Part shown: positions 53,213-62,004 of the stretch, one piece after another
Layout: every line of letters starts with the position of its first letter
Numbering within the stretch: position 1 is the first letter of the stretch
From: an uncultured Faecalicatena sp.
GTDB lineage: Bacteria; Bacillota; Clostridia; Lachnospirales; Lachnospiraceae
Direction: 5' to 3'
Length of the DNA stretch: 64,000 nt
NCBI GenBank assembly: GCA_902489075.1
Contig: CABTYO010000003.1
Location: forward strand, 1 to 64,000
The notes under the pieces: generated by a model
The model's input: only the letters and a program-made list of their open reading frames with translations
The model's database searches: none
Told to the model about the DNA's origin: nothing
Program-made: the position numbers and the translations under genes

Positions 53213-53572
53213 ATGAAAATTATTAAGCAAATCGGTATTATTTTTACAGTATGCTGGCTGAGTCAGGTGATTGCAGAGTTTCTGCCATTCGAATTTCCGG
53301 CGAGTGTGATCGGGATGATCTTCCTGTTTCTCTGTCTGCTGACAGGGGTGTTAAAGATCGAGCATATCCAGGAAAAATCGGACTTCCTGTTGGGAAACAT
53401 GGCGTTTTTCTTTGTCCCGGCGGGAGTCAGCATCATGAATTATTTCGACCTGCTGAAAAATAATGCAGTCAAGCTGGTCATTATCTGTGTGGTTTCCACG
53501 GTGATTACGTTTGCGGTAACTGCATTCAGCGTTACATTTACAATGAAGCTTATGAACAGGAGGAAAAAATAA
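53213..53572 (+). CDS. lrgA: LrgA/CidA-family holin-like membrane protein
   Basis: A 119-residue membrane protein with four hydrophobic segments and the family line LPFEFPASVIGMIFLFLCLLTGVLKIEHIQEKSDFLLGNMAFFFVPAGVSIMNYFDLL. LrgA/CidA proteins act with LrgB in murein hydrolase control, and homologues take part in pyruvate uptake. The assignment to Lrg rather than Cid is by convention only. The stop overlaps the lrgB-like ATG by one base (TAATG). It has its own promoter and starts with GGGGGACGAG upstream. Confidence 0.92.
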   Translation: MKIIKQIGIIFTVCWLSQVIAEFLPFEFPASVIGMIFLFLCLLTGVLKIEHIQEKSDFLLGNMAFFFVPAGVSIMNYFDLLKNNAVKLVIICVVSTVITFAVTAFSVTFTMKLMNRRKK

Positions 53573-54249
53573 TGGAGGCTTTATATACATCCCCTTATTT
53601 CGGCGTAGCATTAAGTGTGATTATGTTCGGCATCGGAGTCAAACTCCAGCAGAAGACGAAATCCGCCCTCTGTAATCCCCTGATCATCGCGATCGTACTG
53701 GTGATCGGTGTCCTGCTGGTGTTCAGGATCCCTTATGATTCTTACAATGTGGGCGGCGAGATCATCAATATGTTCCTGGCTCCGGCGACAGCATGCCTCG
53801 CAGTTTCTATTTATACGAAGCTTTCCATCTTGAAAAAATACTGGCTCCCTATTATAGTAGGATGTATAGCAGGTTCTCTTGCATCCATGTTAAGTGTGTA
53901 CGGGATGTGCAGGCTGTTTGGGCTGGATCAGAGCCTTACCATGTCCATGATCCCGAAGTCTGTCACTACACCGATCGCGATCAGTGTGGCACAGGCACAT
54001 GGAGGAGTCGTTCCGGTGACGGTGGTCGCTGTGATTTTTACCGGAATCCTAGGCAGTATCACGGCACCGCTTCTGATCAAACTGTTCCGGGTGTCCGATT
54101 CCGTGGCGGCGGGTCTGGCGATCGGTGCGTGCAGCCATGCGGTGGGCACATCAAAGGCCCTCCAGATCGGAGAAGTGGAGGGCGCGATGAGCGGTCTGGC
54201 AATCGGAATCTGCGGAATTGTAACGGTCTTATTTTCCATGCTGATCTAG
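53572..54249 (+). CDS. lrgB: LrgB-family membrane protein
   Basis: A 225-residue membrane protein with about six or seven segments, of the LrgB family: YFGVALSVIMFGIGVKLQQKTKSALCNPLIIAIVLVIGVLL, then MIPKSVTTPIAISVAQAHGGVVPVTVVAVIFTGILGSITAPLLIKLF and AIGACSHAVGTSKALQIGEVEGAMSGLAIGICG, which are the diagnostic conserved stretches. It is the partner of the LrgA-like protein encoded just upstream, with AGGAGG inside the end of that gene as ribosome binding site. No LytTR regulator gene (LytSR) sits beside it, though one is at 2.6 kb. Confidence 0.94.
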   Translation: MEALYTSPYFGVALSVIMFGIGVKLQQKTKSALCNPLIIAIVLVIGVLLVFRIPYDSYNVGGEIINMFLAPATACLAVSIYTKLSILKKYWLPIIVGCIAGSLASMLSVYGMCRLFGLDQSLTMSMIPKSVTTPIAISVAQAHGGVVPVTVVAVIFTGILGSITAPLLIKLFRVSDSVAAGLAIGACSHAVGTSKALQIGEVEGAMSGLAIGICGIVTVLFSMLI

Positions 54250-54351
54250 GAGGGCATGGCGGCCTCTTTAGAGGAAGCTGTGCTCTGTGATATGACCGGG
54301 CATGGATCGTAACAAAAGAGAAGCTGACAAAGAGACGAGGGGGAAATTATT

Positions 54352-55923
54352 TTGAAGAAAGATACTTCAAACACGATCAGGCGGGCGCAGCGCTTTCCGG
54401 TCATCCTGATTGGGGAGGGGCTTCTGGTAGGCGTGGTCGGCGGGCTGATCGTGCTGCTTTACCGTGTTGCCCTGACCTATGCGGGAAAATGGTTAGAGCT
54501 TATACTGGATTTTGTGAAAGGGCATCCGCTTCGGATTGCCGGATGGTTCCTGGTGCTCATGCTGATGGCATATATCGTGGGAAAGCTGGTGAAGTGGGAA
54601 CCGATGATCTCAGGCAGCGGTATCCCCCAGGTGGAGGGGGAAGTGACCGGAAAGCTGGCCCAGAACTGGAAAAAAGTACTTCCGGCGAAGTTCATCGGCG
54701 GATTTTTGTGTCTGTTCGGGGGCCTGTCCCTTGGCCGCGAGGGCCCGTCTATTCAGCTGGGTGCGATGACAGGACAGGGCATATCCAGGCTTCTGGACCG
54801 TGGAAAGACAGAGGAAAAGTATCTCATGACCTGCGGTGCAAGTGCGGGGCTGGCGGCGGCTTTCCATGCACCTCTTGCGGGGATGATGTTTGCACTGGAG
54901 GAGATACATAAAGGGTTTTCCATGTCCATCCTGATCTCGGTCATGACGGCCTCGGTGACGGCGGATTTTATTTCTTCCTATATCATTGGCCTGGATCCGG
55001 TCTTCCAGTTCCGGCTGGAGCATGTCCTGCCGCAGAATTACTACTGGATGCTGATTATCTTAGGCGTGATTCTGGGTGTGATGGGTGCTTTCTATAACTG
55101 GGCGATGCTGAAAGCGCAGGATCTTTACAAAAAACCAAAGTTCCTGAATGAGACGACAAGGCTGATGATCGCCTTTTTTGCGGCAGGGGTGCTGGGGCTT
55201 CTGATGCCGTCCGTACTGGGCAGCGGCCATGAGCTGATTGTTTCCCTGACAGACGGGAAGATGGTCCTGGGGGTCGTGGTCCTGACCTTTGTTGTAAAAT
55301 TTATTTTTTCCGCAGTCAGCTTCGGCTCAGGGGCACCGGGAGGCATCTTCTTCCCGCTGCTGATCCTGGGAGCCATGATCGGCGGGATCTTTGCCATGAC
55401 AGGGGTGCAGCTTTTCGGACTGGACCCGGTGTATATCAATAACTTTGTCCTGCTTGCCATGGCGGGATATTTTACCGCGATCGTGCGTGCGCCGATCACC
55501 GGGATTATCCTGCTGTTCGAGATGTCCGGCTCGGTCAGCCAGATGCTGTCCCTTGCGATCGTATCGGTCACTGCCTATATCATTGCGACTCTGCTGAAAT
55601 CAGAGCCGATCTATGAGAGCCTTTTGGACCGTATTTTAAAGACGCATCACAAGGCAACGGCGGTGAATGTAAAGGGTTCGAGCCAGAAGGTTTTAAGCAC
55701 TTTTGTGATCATGAACGGCTCGGTCCTGGAGGAGAAAATGGTGCAGGATATTACCTGGCCGGATAACTGTCTTTTAGTTGCATTGGAACGGGGCGGAAAA
55801 GAGCTGATTCCCAAGGGGCGGACCATGCTGATGGCGGGCGATACCCTGACTACGATGACAGATGAAAGAGATGCAGGATATGTGCATGACAAAATGGAAA
55901 AGTTATGTTATACTTCATTTTAG
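54352..55923 (+). CDS. CLC-family chloride channel/antiporter with RCK-C domain
   Basis: A 523-residue CLC protein. The three ion-path motifs are present: GSGIPQVEG, GREGPSIQLG (with the gating Glu) and GSGAPGGIFFPLLILGAMIG, within about twelve or more membrane helices (residues about 20-410). Residues about 450-523 form a TrkA_C/RCK_C-like cytoplasmic domain (VLEEKMVQDITWPDNCLLVALERGGKELIPKGRTMLMAGDTLTTM), a known fusion that may sense a ligand. CLCs of this type exchange chloride or fluoride with protons; I cannot tell which. The start is TTG 54352 with GAGGGGG upstream; no nearby ATG fits. Confidence 0.92.
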   Translation: MKKDTSNTIRRAQRFPVILIGEGLLVGVVGGLIVLLYRVALTYAGKWLELILDFVKGHPLRIAGWFLVLMLMAYIVGKLVKWEPMISGSGIPQVEGEVTGKLAQNWKKVLPAKFIGGFLCLFGGLSLGREGPSIQLGAMTGQGISRLLDRGKTEEKYLMTCGASAGLAAAFHAPLAGMMFALEEIHKGFSMSILISVMTASVTADFISSYIIGLDPVFQFRLEHVLPQNYYWMLIILGVILGVMGAFYNWAMLKAQDLYKKPKFLNETTRLMIAFFAAGVLGLLMPSVLGSGHELIVSLTDGKMVLGVVVLTFVVKFIFSAVSFGSGAPGGIFFPLLILGAMIGGIFAMTGVQLFGLDPVYINNFVLLAMAGYFTAIVRAPITGIILLFEMSGSVSQMLSLAIVSVTAYIIATLLKSEPIYESLLDRILKTHHKATAVNVKGSSQKVLSTFVIMNGSVLEEKMVQDITWPDNCLLVALERGGKELIPKGRTMLMAGDTLTTMTDERDAGYVHDKMEKLCYTSF

Positions 55924-55930
55924 ATATCTT

Positions 55931-55974
55931 ATAATGCCGGGCGTACAACGTGTGTCGTCGTTTTCAGGCATTAT
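55931..55974 (+). promoter_or_regulatory. Long hairpin in the pyrH leader
   Basis: ATAATGCC pairs with GGCATTAT across 28 nt, 44 nt upstream of the pyrH start, right after the CLC stop. There is no T run, so it is not a plain terminator. It could be an RNA structure separating the CLC gene from the housekeeping cluster. Confidence 0.45.
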
Positions 55975-56017
55975 GGGAGCAAAAGTACACTACACAATTT
56001 GAAGGAGCTTAAGACGT

Positions 56018-56713
56018 ATGAAAAGAGTATTGTTAAAGCTGAGTGGAGAAGCACTTGCAGGAGACAAGAAGACGGGCTTTGATGAAGCGACCTGTATCGG
56101 CGTTGCGAAGCAGGTGAAGCAGCTTGTCGATGACGGAATCCAGGTAGCGGTTGTGACCGGAGGGGGCAACTTCTGGAGAGGCCGCACAAGTGAGACGATA
56201 GACCGCACGAAGGCTGACCAGATCGGGATGCTGGCAACGGTCATGAACTGCATTTATGTATCAGATATATTCAGACATGTAGGCATGAAGACAGAGATCT
56301 TCACACCGTTTGTCTGCGGAGCGTTTACTTCTTTATTCTCTAAGGATGCGGCAGTGGCTGCACTGGAGGAAGGGAAAGTCATCTTTTTTGCAGGCGGGAC
56401 AGGCCATCCGTATTTTTCAACGGATACAGGCGCGGTGCTGCGTGCGATTGAGATAGAAGCAGATGCCATGCTTCTTGCCAAGGCCATCGACGGAATCTAT
56501 GACAGTGATCCGAAGGTGAACCCGGAGGCGAAGAAGTATGATGAGATCACCATTCAGGATGTCATTGACCAGAAGCTTGCGGCAGTGGATCTGACAGCTT
56601 CCATTCTCTGCCTGGAGAATAAGATGCCGATGCTGGTATTCGGACTGAATGAAGAGAACAGTATCGTTGAGACGATGAGTGGAACATTTACAGGGACAAA
56701 AGTCACAGTATAG
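56018..56713 (+). CDS. pyrH: UMP kinase
   Basis: A 231-residue UMP kinase, which makes UDP from UMP and ATP and works as a hexamer. Family lines: RVLLKLSGEALAGDKKTGFD, VVTGGGNFWRGRTSE, MLATVMNCIYVSDIF and FAGGTGHPYFSTDTGAVLRAIEIEADAMLLAK. Length is normal for Gram-positive PyrH. AAGGAG lies 8 nt before ATG. It begins the conserved pyrH-frr-uppS-cdsA-dxr-rseP series and is followed by frr after 14 nt. Confidence 0.97.
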   Translation: MKRVLLKLSGEALAGDKKTGFDEATCIGVAKQVKQLVDDGIQVAVVTGGGNFWRGRTSETIDRTKADQIGMLATVMNCIYVSDIFRHVGMKTEIFTPFVCGAFTSLFSKDAAVAALEEGKVIFFAGGTGHPYFSTDTGAVLRAIEIEADAMLLAKAIDGIYDSDPKVNPEAKKYDEITIQDVIDQKLAAVDLTASILCLENKMPMLVFGLNEENSIVETMSGTFTGTKVTV

Positions 56714-56727
56714 GGAGGATATAAGAG

Positions 56728-57279
56728 ATGGATGAAAGATTAAAAGTATTTGACGAGAAGATGACCAAGACAATCGGAAGCCTTGAGAGTGAACTGGTAA
56801 CGATCAGAGCCGGACGTGCCAACCCGCATGTACTGGACAAGCTGACGATCAGTTATTACGGCGTACCTACACCGATCCAGCAGGCAGCCAATATCTCTGT
56901 ACCTGAGGCACGTATGATCCAGATCCAGCCATGGGAGAAGAGCCTGTTAAAGGAGATCGAGAAAGCGATCAATATGTCAGATATCGGCATCAACCCGACG
57001 AACGACGGTTCTACGATCAGACTGGTATTCCCGGAACTGACAGAGGAACGCAGAAAAGAGCTGGTAAAAGACGTGAAGAAAAAAGGAGAAGCAGCGAAGG
57101 TTGCTATCCGTAATATCCGCCGTGACGGCAATGAGGCATTTAAGAAGCTCAAGGGAAGCGAAGTTTCCGAGGATGCCATCAAAGACCTGGAAGAGGCACT
57201 TCAGAAGATGACAGATAAGTATATTACAGAAGTGGACAAGGCTGTAGAGGCGAAATCCAAAGAGGTAATGACTGTATAG
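56728..57279 (+). CDS. frr: Ribosome recycling factor
   Basis: A 183-residue ribosome recycling factor, which with EF-G splits the post-termination ribosome. MTKTIGSLESELVTIRAGRANPHVLDKLTISYYGVPTPIQQAANISVPEARMIQIQPWEKSLLKEIEKAI, then GINPTNDGSTIRLVFPELTEERRKELVKDVKKKGEAAKVAIRNIRRDGNE cover the full L-shaped family fold. It is 14 nt downstream of pyrH, with GGGAGGA before the ATG. A hairpin at 57297-57334 separates it from uppS. Confidence 0.98.
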   Translation: MDERLKVFDEKMTKTIGSLESELVTIRAGRANPHVLDKLTISYYGVPTPIQQAANISVPEARMIQIQPWEKSLLKEIEKAINMSDIGINPTNDGSTIRLVFPELTEERRKELVKDVKKKGEAAKVAIRNIRRDGNEAFKKLKGSEVSEDAIKDLEEALQKMTDKYITEVDKAVEAKSKEVMTV

Positions 57280-57296
57280 AAGGATGTTTAGTGAAT

Positions 57297-57334
57297 AAGA
57301 GGGGCTTGTTTTTCACACAGCCTCTCTTTTGCTC
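57297..57334 (+). terminator. Hairpin between frr and uppS
   Basis: AAGAGGGGCT pairs with AGCCTCTCTT (one G-U pair), followed by TTGCTCTTT. It may attenuate transcription between the pyrH-frr and uppS-cdsA-dxr-rseP parts of the cluster; the T run is short. Confidence 0.55.
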
Positions 57335-57359
57335 TTTGATAAGATAGGAGGATATGACT

Positions 57360-58076
57360 ATGAATGTACCACAACATGTGGCAATCATACTGGACGGCAA
57401 CGGACGCTGGGCGAAGTCCAAAGGGATGCCGAGGAATTACGGCCATGCCCAGGGCAGCAAGAATGTAGAGCGCATCTGCGAGGATGCATGGCGCATGGGG
57501 ATCAAGTATCTGACCGTCTATGCATTTTCCACGGAGAACTGGAACCGTCCGAAGAGTGAAGTGGATGCCCTGATGAAGCTGCTGCGCAATTATATGAAGA
57601 CCTGCCTTAAGACCGCGGAGAAGAATGATATGAAGATCCGTGTGATCGGCGATATCACTGCATTGGATGAGGATATTAAGGGCAGAATAAAAGAACTGGA
57701 AGAAGCAAGTAAGAATAATAACGGCCTGAATTTTACGATCGCGATTAATTACGGAAGCAGGGACGAGATGATCCGTGCCACAAGGAAGCTTGCACAGGAC
57801 TGCGTGGATGGGAAGGTAGACGTCTCTTCGATTGATGAGAAGCTTTATGAGGGGTATCTGGATACCCATGATATCCCGGACCCGGATCTTCTGATCCGCA
57901 CCAGCGGGGAACTTAGGCTTTCCAATTATCTGCTCTGGCAGCTGGCTTACACGGAATTTTATTTTACCGATGTTTTATGGCCGGATTTTACAAAAGAGGA
58001 ATTGGTCAAAGCTATCGAGCAGTATAATAGCAGAGACAGACGTTACGGAGGGGTAAAGGAGGCGCAGGATGTTTAA
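57360..58076 (+). CDS. uppS: Undecaprenyl diphosphate synthase (isoprenyl transferase)
   Basis: A 238-residue cis-prenyltransferase that extends farnesyl diphosphate with isopentenyl diphosphate to the C55 carrier lipid used in cell-wall synthesis. Motifs: HVAIILDGNGRWAKSKGMPRNYGHAQG (catalytic Asp in DGNGRW), YAFSTENWNRPKSEVDALMKLL and DLLIRTSGELRLSNYLLWQLAYTEFYF. ATG 57360 is preferred over ATG 57354, which lies only two bases after GGAGGA. It overlaps cdsA by 8 nt. Confidence 0.96.
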   Translation: MNVPQHVAIILDGNGRWAKSKGMPRNYGHAQGSKNVERICEDAWRMGIKYLTVYAFSTENWNRPKSEVDALMKLLRNYMKTCLKTAEKNDMKIRVIGDITALDEDIKGRIKELEEASKNNNGLNFTIAINYGSRDEMIRATRKLAQDCVDGKVDVSSIDEKLYEGYLDTHDIPDPDLLIRTSGELRLSNYLLWQLAYTEFYFTDVLWPDFTKEELVKAIEQYNSRDRRYGGVKEAQDV

Positions 58077-58878
58077 GACAAGGTTATTAAGCGGAATTCT
58101 TTTAGTGATCATCGCTCTGATTACATTGATTACCGGAGGAAGCCTCCTCTTTGCGACCCTGTTCATCATCAGTCTGATCGGGATGTCGGAGCTTTATAAG
58201 GTGTTCGGTATCCAGTCGAAGGCACCGGGAATCTGTGGTTATCTGTTTGCGGTACTGTATTATGGACTGGTCTTTTTCAAGCCGGTACTGCCGGAGTCGA
58301 CAGACTGGTTTATGCTGCTGTTCATGGCGTTTCTGATCTGCATGATGGCAGTGATGGTGTTTGCCTACCCGAAGTACCGGACAGAGCAGATCCTGGCAGC
58401 ATTTTTCGGAGTATTCTATGTGGCGGTGATGCTTTCTTACATTTATCAGACCAGGATCCTTCCGGGCGGTGTGTTTACGGTATGGCTTGTATTCATCTGC
58501 TCCTGGGGCTGTGACACCTGTGCATACTGTGTGGGGATGCTGATCGGAAAGCATAAGATGGCACCGAAGTTAAGCCCGAAGAAGTCCATAGAGGGAGGAA
58601 TCGGCGGGATTGCAGGGGCAGCGCTGATCGGCGTGTTGTATGCACTCGCAATCAACCACTGGGGCAATGCAGGGGCCAGTGTGGCGAGATATGCCATCAT
58701 CGGGGCAGCGGGCGGCGCGATTTCCCAGGTGGGAGATCTGGCGGCATCCGCCATCAAGAGGTTCCATGATATCAAGGATTACGGAAAACTGATTCCGGGA
58801 CACGGAGGAATTCTGGACAGATTCGACAGCGTCATCTTTACGGCGCCGATCATTTATTATCTGGCAGTCCTTCTGTAG
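58069..58878 (+). CDS. cdsA: Phosphatidate cytidylyltransferase
   Basis: A 269-residue membrane enzyme with about seven or eight hydrophobic segments that makes CDP-diacylglycerol from CTP and phosphatidate. The signature is complete near the C-terminus: SAIKRFHDIKDYGKLIPGHGGILDRFD (about residues 223-250). It overlaps uppS by 8 nt and is followed by dxr after 27 nt. GGAGGGG lies shortly before the ATG, inside the uppS end. Confidence 0.96.
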   Translation: MFKTRLLSGILLVIIALITLITGGSLLFATLFIISLIGMSELYKVFGIQSKAPGICGYLFAVLYYGLVFFKPVLPESTDWFMLLFMAFLICMMAVMVFAYPKYRTEQILAAFFGVFYVAVMLSYIYQTRILPGGVFTVWLVFICSWGCDTCAYCVGMLIGKHKMAPKLSPKKSIEGGIGGIAGAALIGVLYALAINHWGNAGASVARYAIIGAAGGAISQVGDLAASAIKRFHDIKDYGKLIPGHGGILDRFDSVIFTAPIIYYLAVLL

Positions 58879-58905
58879 GAAGATACGTAAGAGAGGGTTA
58901 GGAAG

Positions 58906-60048
58906 ATGAAGAAAATAGCAATACTCGGCTCCACGGGTTCCATCGGGACCCAGACGCTGGAGGTCGTAAGAGAGAATGGGGATATCGAAGTGACTGCACT
59001 GGCGGCAGGGAGCAATATCGCCCTGTTAGAACAGCAGATCCGGGAGTTTTCCCCTACGCTTGCGGCAGTCTGGTCAGAGGAGAAGGCAAAAGAGCTGAAA
59101 GAGAAGATCAGAGATCTGGATGTCAAGGTCGTATCCGGTATGGACGGACTGCTGGAAGTGGCAGTGCAGCCGGAGTCGGAGATACTGGTCACAGCCATTG
59201 TAGGGATGATCGGGATCCGGCCGACCATTGAGGCGATCAAGGCGAAGAAGGACATTGCGCTGGCGAATAAAGAGACACTGGTGACGGCGGGACATATTAT
59301 CATGCCGCTGGCAAAGGAGTACGGATCAGCGATCCTTCCAGTTGACAGTGAGCACAGCGCCATTTTCCAGTCGCTGCAGGGCGGACAGAGAAAGGCACTG
59401 CACAAGATCCTGCTGACAGCATCCGGCGGACCGTTCCGGGGCAGGACCAGGGAAGAGCTTAGGGATATTCAGGTGGAGGATGCCTTGAAGCACCCGAACT
59501 GGGAGATGGGGCGCAAGATCACCATCGATTCTTCTACTATGGTGAATAAGGGACTGGAAGTGATCGAGGCGAAGTGGCTTTTTGATGTCACAGTCGATCA
59601 GGTAGAGGTTGTGGTACAGCCGCAGAGCATCATACATTCCATGGTGGAGTATGAGGACGGCGCGGTCATCGCACAGCTTGGCACACCGGATATGAAGCTG
59701 CCGATCCAGTATGCGCTGTATTACCCGGAGAGAAGATATCTGCCGGGAGACAGGCTGGATTTTGGCACCTTATCCCAGATCACATTCGAGAAGCCGGATA
59801 TGGAGACATTCTACGGATTAAAGCTGGCTTTTGAGGCCGGAAGAAAGGGAGGTTCCCTTCCGACGGTGCTCAATGCGGCGAATGAACTGGCAGTGGCGAT
59901 GTTCCTGGAGAGGAAGATCGGCTACCTTGACATTCCAAAGATCATTCAGACCTGCATGGAGCAGCATCAGTTGATCGAGAATCCAACGGTAGAAGAGATA
60001 CTAAATACGGAACAGGCAACATATGAATTTATTAAAAACAGGTGGTAG
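58906..60048 (+). CDS. dxr: 1-deoxy-D-xylulose-5-phosphate reductoisomerase
   Basis: A 380-residue DXP reductoisomerase: makes 2-C-methyl-D-erythritol 4-phosphate, the first committed step of the non-mevalonate isoprenoid pathway, which also supplies uppS. Motifs: IAILGSTGSIGTQTLEVV (NADPH), ALANKETLVTAGHI, PVDSEHSAIFQSLQG (metal and substrate), LLTASGGPFRG, NWEMGRKITIDSSTMVNKGLEVIEA. Length and spacing are normal. GAGAGGG lies upstream of the ATG and rseP starts 6 nt after the stop. Confidence 0.97.
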   Translation: MKKIAILGSTGSIGTQTLEVVRENGDIEVTALAAGSNIALLEQQIREFSPTLAAVWSEEKAKELKEKIRDLDVKVVSGMDGLLEVAVQPESEILVTAIVGMIGIRPTIEAIKAKKDIALANKETLVTAGHIIMPLAKEYGSAILPVDSEHSAIFQSLQGGQRKALHKILLTASGGPFRGRTREELRDIQVEDALKHPNWEMGRKITIDSSTMVNKGLEVIEAKWLFDVTVDQVEVVVQPQSIIHSMVEYEDGAVIAQLGTPDMKLPIQYALYYPERRYLPGDRLDFGTLSQITFEKPDMETFYGLKLAFEAGRKGGSLPTVLNAANELAVAMFLERKIGYLDIPKIIQTCMEQHQLIENPTVEEILNTEQATYEFIKNRW

Positions 60049-60054
60049 TAATAT

Positions 60055-61089
60055 ATGGGTATCGTTTTAGCAATACTTTTGTTCAGCGGGATCATCATTT
60101 TCCATGAACTGGGGCATTTTACCCTGGCAAAGTTAAATGGCATCCGCGTGGACGAATTTTCATTGGGACTTGGTCCTACAATCATAGGAAAAGAAATCGG
60201 GGGGACAAAGTTTTCTTTGAAGCTGCTGCCTTTTGGCGGCGCGTGCATGATGGGAGAAGATGATGTGGACGATATGTCCGAGGGCAGCTTTAACAGCAAG
60301 TCTGTCTGGGCAAGGATGTCTGTCATTGTGGCAGGTCCGGTCTTCAACTTCATCATGGCTCTTGTGTTTTCCATCATCATGGTGGCGTGGATCGGATATG
60401 ACAAGCCGGTCCTGGCAGGCGTGACAGAGGGCTACTCTGCCATGGAGCAGGGGATGCAGAAGGGTGACGTGATCACGGAGCTGAACGGGAAGAACATTCA
60501 TCTCTGGAAGGAAGTCAGCCTGTTTAATCTGATGAATAAAGATGGAGATCCTGTCACTGTCACTTATGAGAGAGATGGAAAAGAGTATACTACAGTGGTG
60601 GAACCAAGACAGCTGGAAGGGGATTCTTATAAGATGATGGGAATCCAGGGCACCGGGGAGTATACGAAGGCAGGGATACTGGAATCCGTACAGTACGGGG
60701 CTTATACGCTCAGGTACTGGGTGGATTACACCTTTGACTGCCTAAAGCTTCTGGTGACCGGGCAGGTAGGCATCAAGCAGATGTCAGGGCCTGTCGGAAT
60801 CGTAAATGTGGTGGATGGGATTTATCAGGAATCCGCGCCTGCAGGCTGGCAGGTGGTTGTGCTGAATCTGCTGAATATCGCAATTCTGCTGGCGGCTAAC
60901 CTGGGAGTGATGAATCTGCTGCCGATACCGGCATTGGATGGAGGACGTCTGGTCTTTCTGATCGTGGAAGCGGTCAGGAGGAAGAGAGTGCCGCCGGAAA
61001 AGGAAGGCATGGTGCATTTTGCGGGGTTCGCACTGCTGATGATACTGATGGTGGTCGTGATGTTTAATGATATACGGAATCTGTTTTAG
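60055..61089 (+). CDS. rseP: Site-2 protease RseP (RasP)
   Basis: A 344-residue membrane zinc metalloprotease: HELGH in the first membrane segment (IIIFHELGHFTLAKLNGI), a PDZ domain (about 120-200), and the second zinc-site segment NLLPIPALDGGRLVFL. It cuts anti-sigma factors and other membrane proteins within the bilayer, as RasP does in Bacillus. It ends the conserved cluster here, and a strong terminator follows 56 nt later. In many Firmicutes ispG and polC come next; here an A/T-rich block with a membrane-bound sigma factor follows instead. Confidence 0.95.
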   Translation: MGIVLAILLFSGIIIFHELGHFTLAKLNGIRVDEFSLGLGPTIIGKEIGGTKFSLKLLPFGGACMMGEDDVDDMSEGSFNSKSVWARMSVIVAGPVFNFIMALVFSIIMVAWIGYDKPVLAGVTEGYSAMEQGMQKGDVITELNGKNIHLWKEVSLFNLMNKDGDPVTVTYERDGKEYTTVVEPRQLEGDSYKMMGIQGTGEYTKAGILESVQYGAYTLRYWVDYTFDCLKLLVTGQVGIKQMSGPVGIVNVVDGIYQESAPAGWQVVVLNLLNIAILLAANLGVMNLLPIPALDGGRLVFLIVEAVRRKRVPPEKEGMVHFAGFALLMILMVVVMFNDIRNLF

Positions 61090-61145
61090 GATCGCATTTA
61101 TTGCATGTCCAGATGGACTCCGGGGAGTGGTTATCATGTCTGGAA

Positions 61146-61178
61146 AGCCGGCTGATTTTTGTCAGCCGGCTGTTTTTT
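61146..61178 (+). terminator. Terminator of the housekeeping cluster
   Basis: AGCCGGCTGA and TCAGCCGGCT pair perfectly around TTTTTG, followed by GTTTTTT. Confidence 0.93.
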
Positions 61179-61336
61179 CGCATAAAAGGCGGGAAGTCGT
61201 GAAAGTTTGGAGTCTTTGATGCACATATTGAATAGAAATGAGTTTTGTGAGGAATGGAATGACTTCTCTTAAAGCAATCCAGAACGTAAGGCTTCGCCCC
61301 CTTGCCGAGGTGAGCTGGAATGAAATTTCTAACTGC

Positions 61337-61684
61337 TTATTTTTTGTGTTCTTTTAGGGTTTTCTTTGTAACAGTAAGAATATCCCGAATGATTCTTTTT
61401 TCCTCTGTAGTGCAATCTTTCATCAAGTCTGCAATATCCTTTTCTAAATATACATCTGCAACAGGAAGACTGTCACATACAAGCTGGTCTAAGGAAACAT
61501 TCAAGGTATTAGCAATTTTAACAAGGGATGGCAGGCTTACTTGTGTGGTAGCTCTTTCTATATGGCTGATATTGCTTGTTGCCATATCCACTTCATTCGC
61601 AAGCTGTTCTTGTGTCAAATGTGCCTGTAGACGAAATTTTTTTATCCGTTCTCCCATCTGTCGATAATTCAAGTCAATATTCAA
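61337..61684 (-). CDS. XRE-family helix-turn-helix regulator
   Basis: A 115-residue regulator. Residues about 11-65 are an HTH_3 domain: GERIKKFRLQAHLTQEQLANEVDMATSNISHIERATTQVSLPSLVKIANTLNVSLDQLV. The C-terminal 45 residues are helical, with many Lys and Glu, perhaps for dimer formation. Such small XRE repressors are common in mobile or accessory regions. It begins an A/T-rich block and is divergent from the small peptide and sigma-factor genes; two CCATA-T-TATGG-like operator copies lie between them. Confidence 0.92.
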   Translation of the reverse strand: MNIDLNYRQMGERIKKFRLQAHLTQEQLANEVDMATSNISHIERATTQVSLPSLVKIANTLNVSLDQLVCDSLPVADVYLEKDIADLMKDCTTEEKRIIRDILTVTKKTLKEHKK

Positions 61685-61728
61685 TGAACAATCTCCCCCT
61701 TTCTTTTCAATTTGGTAGTGTTATTTTA

Positions 61729-61773
61729 CGCCATATTATGGTATTATTGTAATGATATATGCGCCATATTATG
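61729..61773. promoter_or_regulatory. Paired operators between XRE and peptide/sigma genes
   Basis: CGCCATATTATG occurs at 61729-61740 and again at 61762-61773, 33 bp apart. The first extends to the perfect palindrome CCATA-T-TATGG (61731-61741). TTGTAA (61748-61753) then TATGTT (61770-61775) is a possible plus-strand promoter, with the second copy over its -10. Confidence 0.6.
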
Positions 61774-61848
61774 TTGTGTAATAATATTTTCTTTTAATTA
61801 AAACCTTTTGCCTGTCTATATCGTCAAGAAAATATAGGAGGTGGTAGG

Positions 61849-62004
61849 ATGGATGAAGACGAATTTACACAACTATTTCAAAGGCTGGTGGAAGAAGAAA
61901 ACCTGGACAAAGAAATAGCGCAGGAGTTATTGCGCCAAATATTAAAAATTTTGTTTCCAAAAGAAAAAACGAAAATATTTACAGAAAGAGAGAAGAATCA
62001 ATGA
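61849..62004 (+). CDS. Small acidic 51-residue peptide, unknown function
   Basis: A 51-residue open reading frame, MDEDEFTQLFQRLVEEENL to ...FTEREKNQ, with AGGAGG 6 nt before the ATG and a stop overlapping the sigma-factor start (ATGA). The N-terminal half is acidic and helical-looking (EEENLDKEIAQELLRQILKILF), the end is basic (FPKEKTKIFTEREK). The excellent ribosome binding site and coupled stop argue that it is real. I do not recognise it. Position suggests it works with the sigma factor, for example as a regulatory partner; that is inference. Confidence 0.75.
   Translation: MDEDEFTQLFQRLVEEENLDKEIAQELLRQILKILFPKEKTKIFTEREKNQ

Noticed and set aside
61179..61336. A possible tRNA or attachment site after the housekeeping terminator
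   Set aside because: I could not fold a tRNA or find a direct repeat with the rest of the A/T-rich block inside the window.
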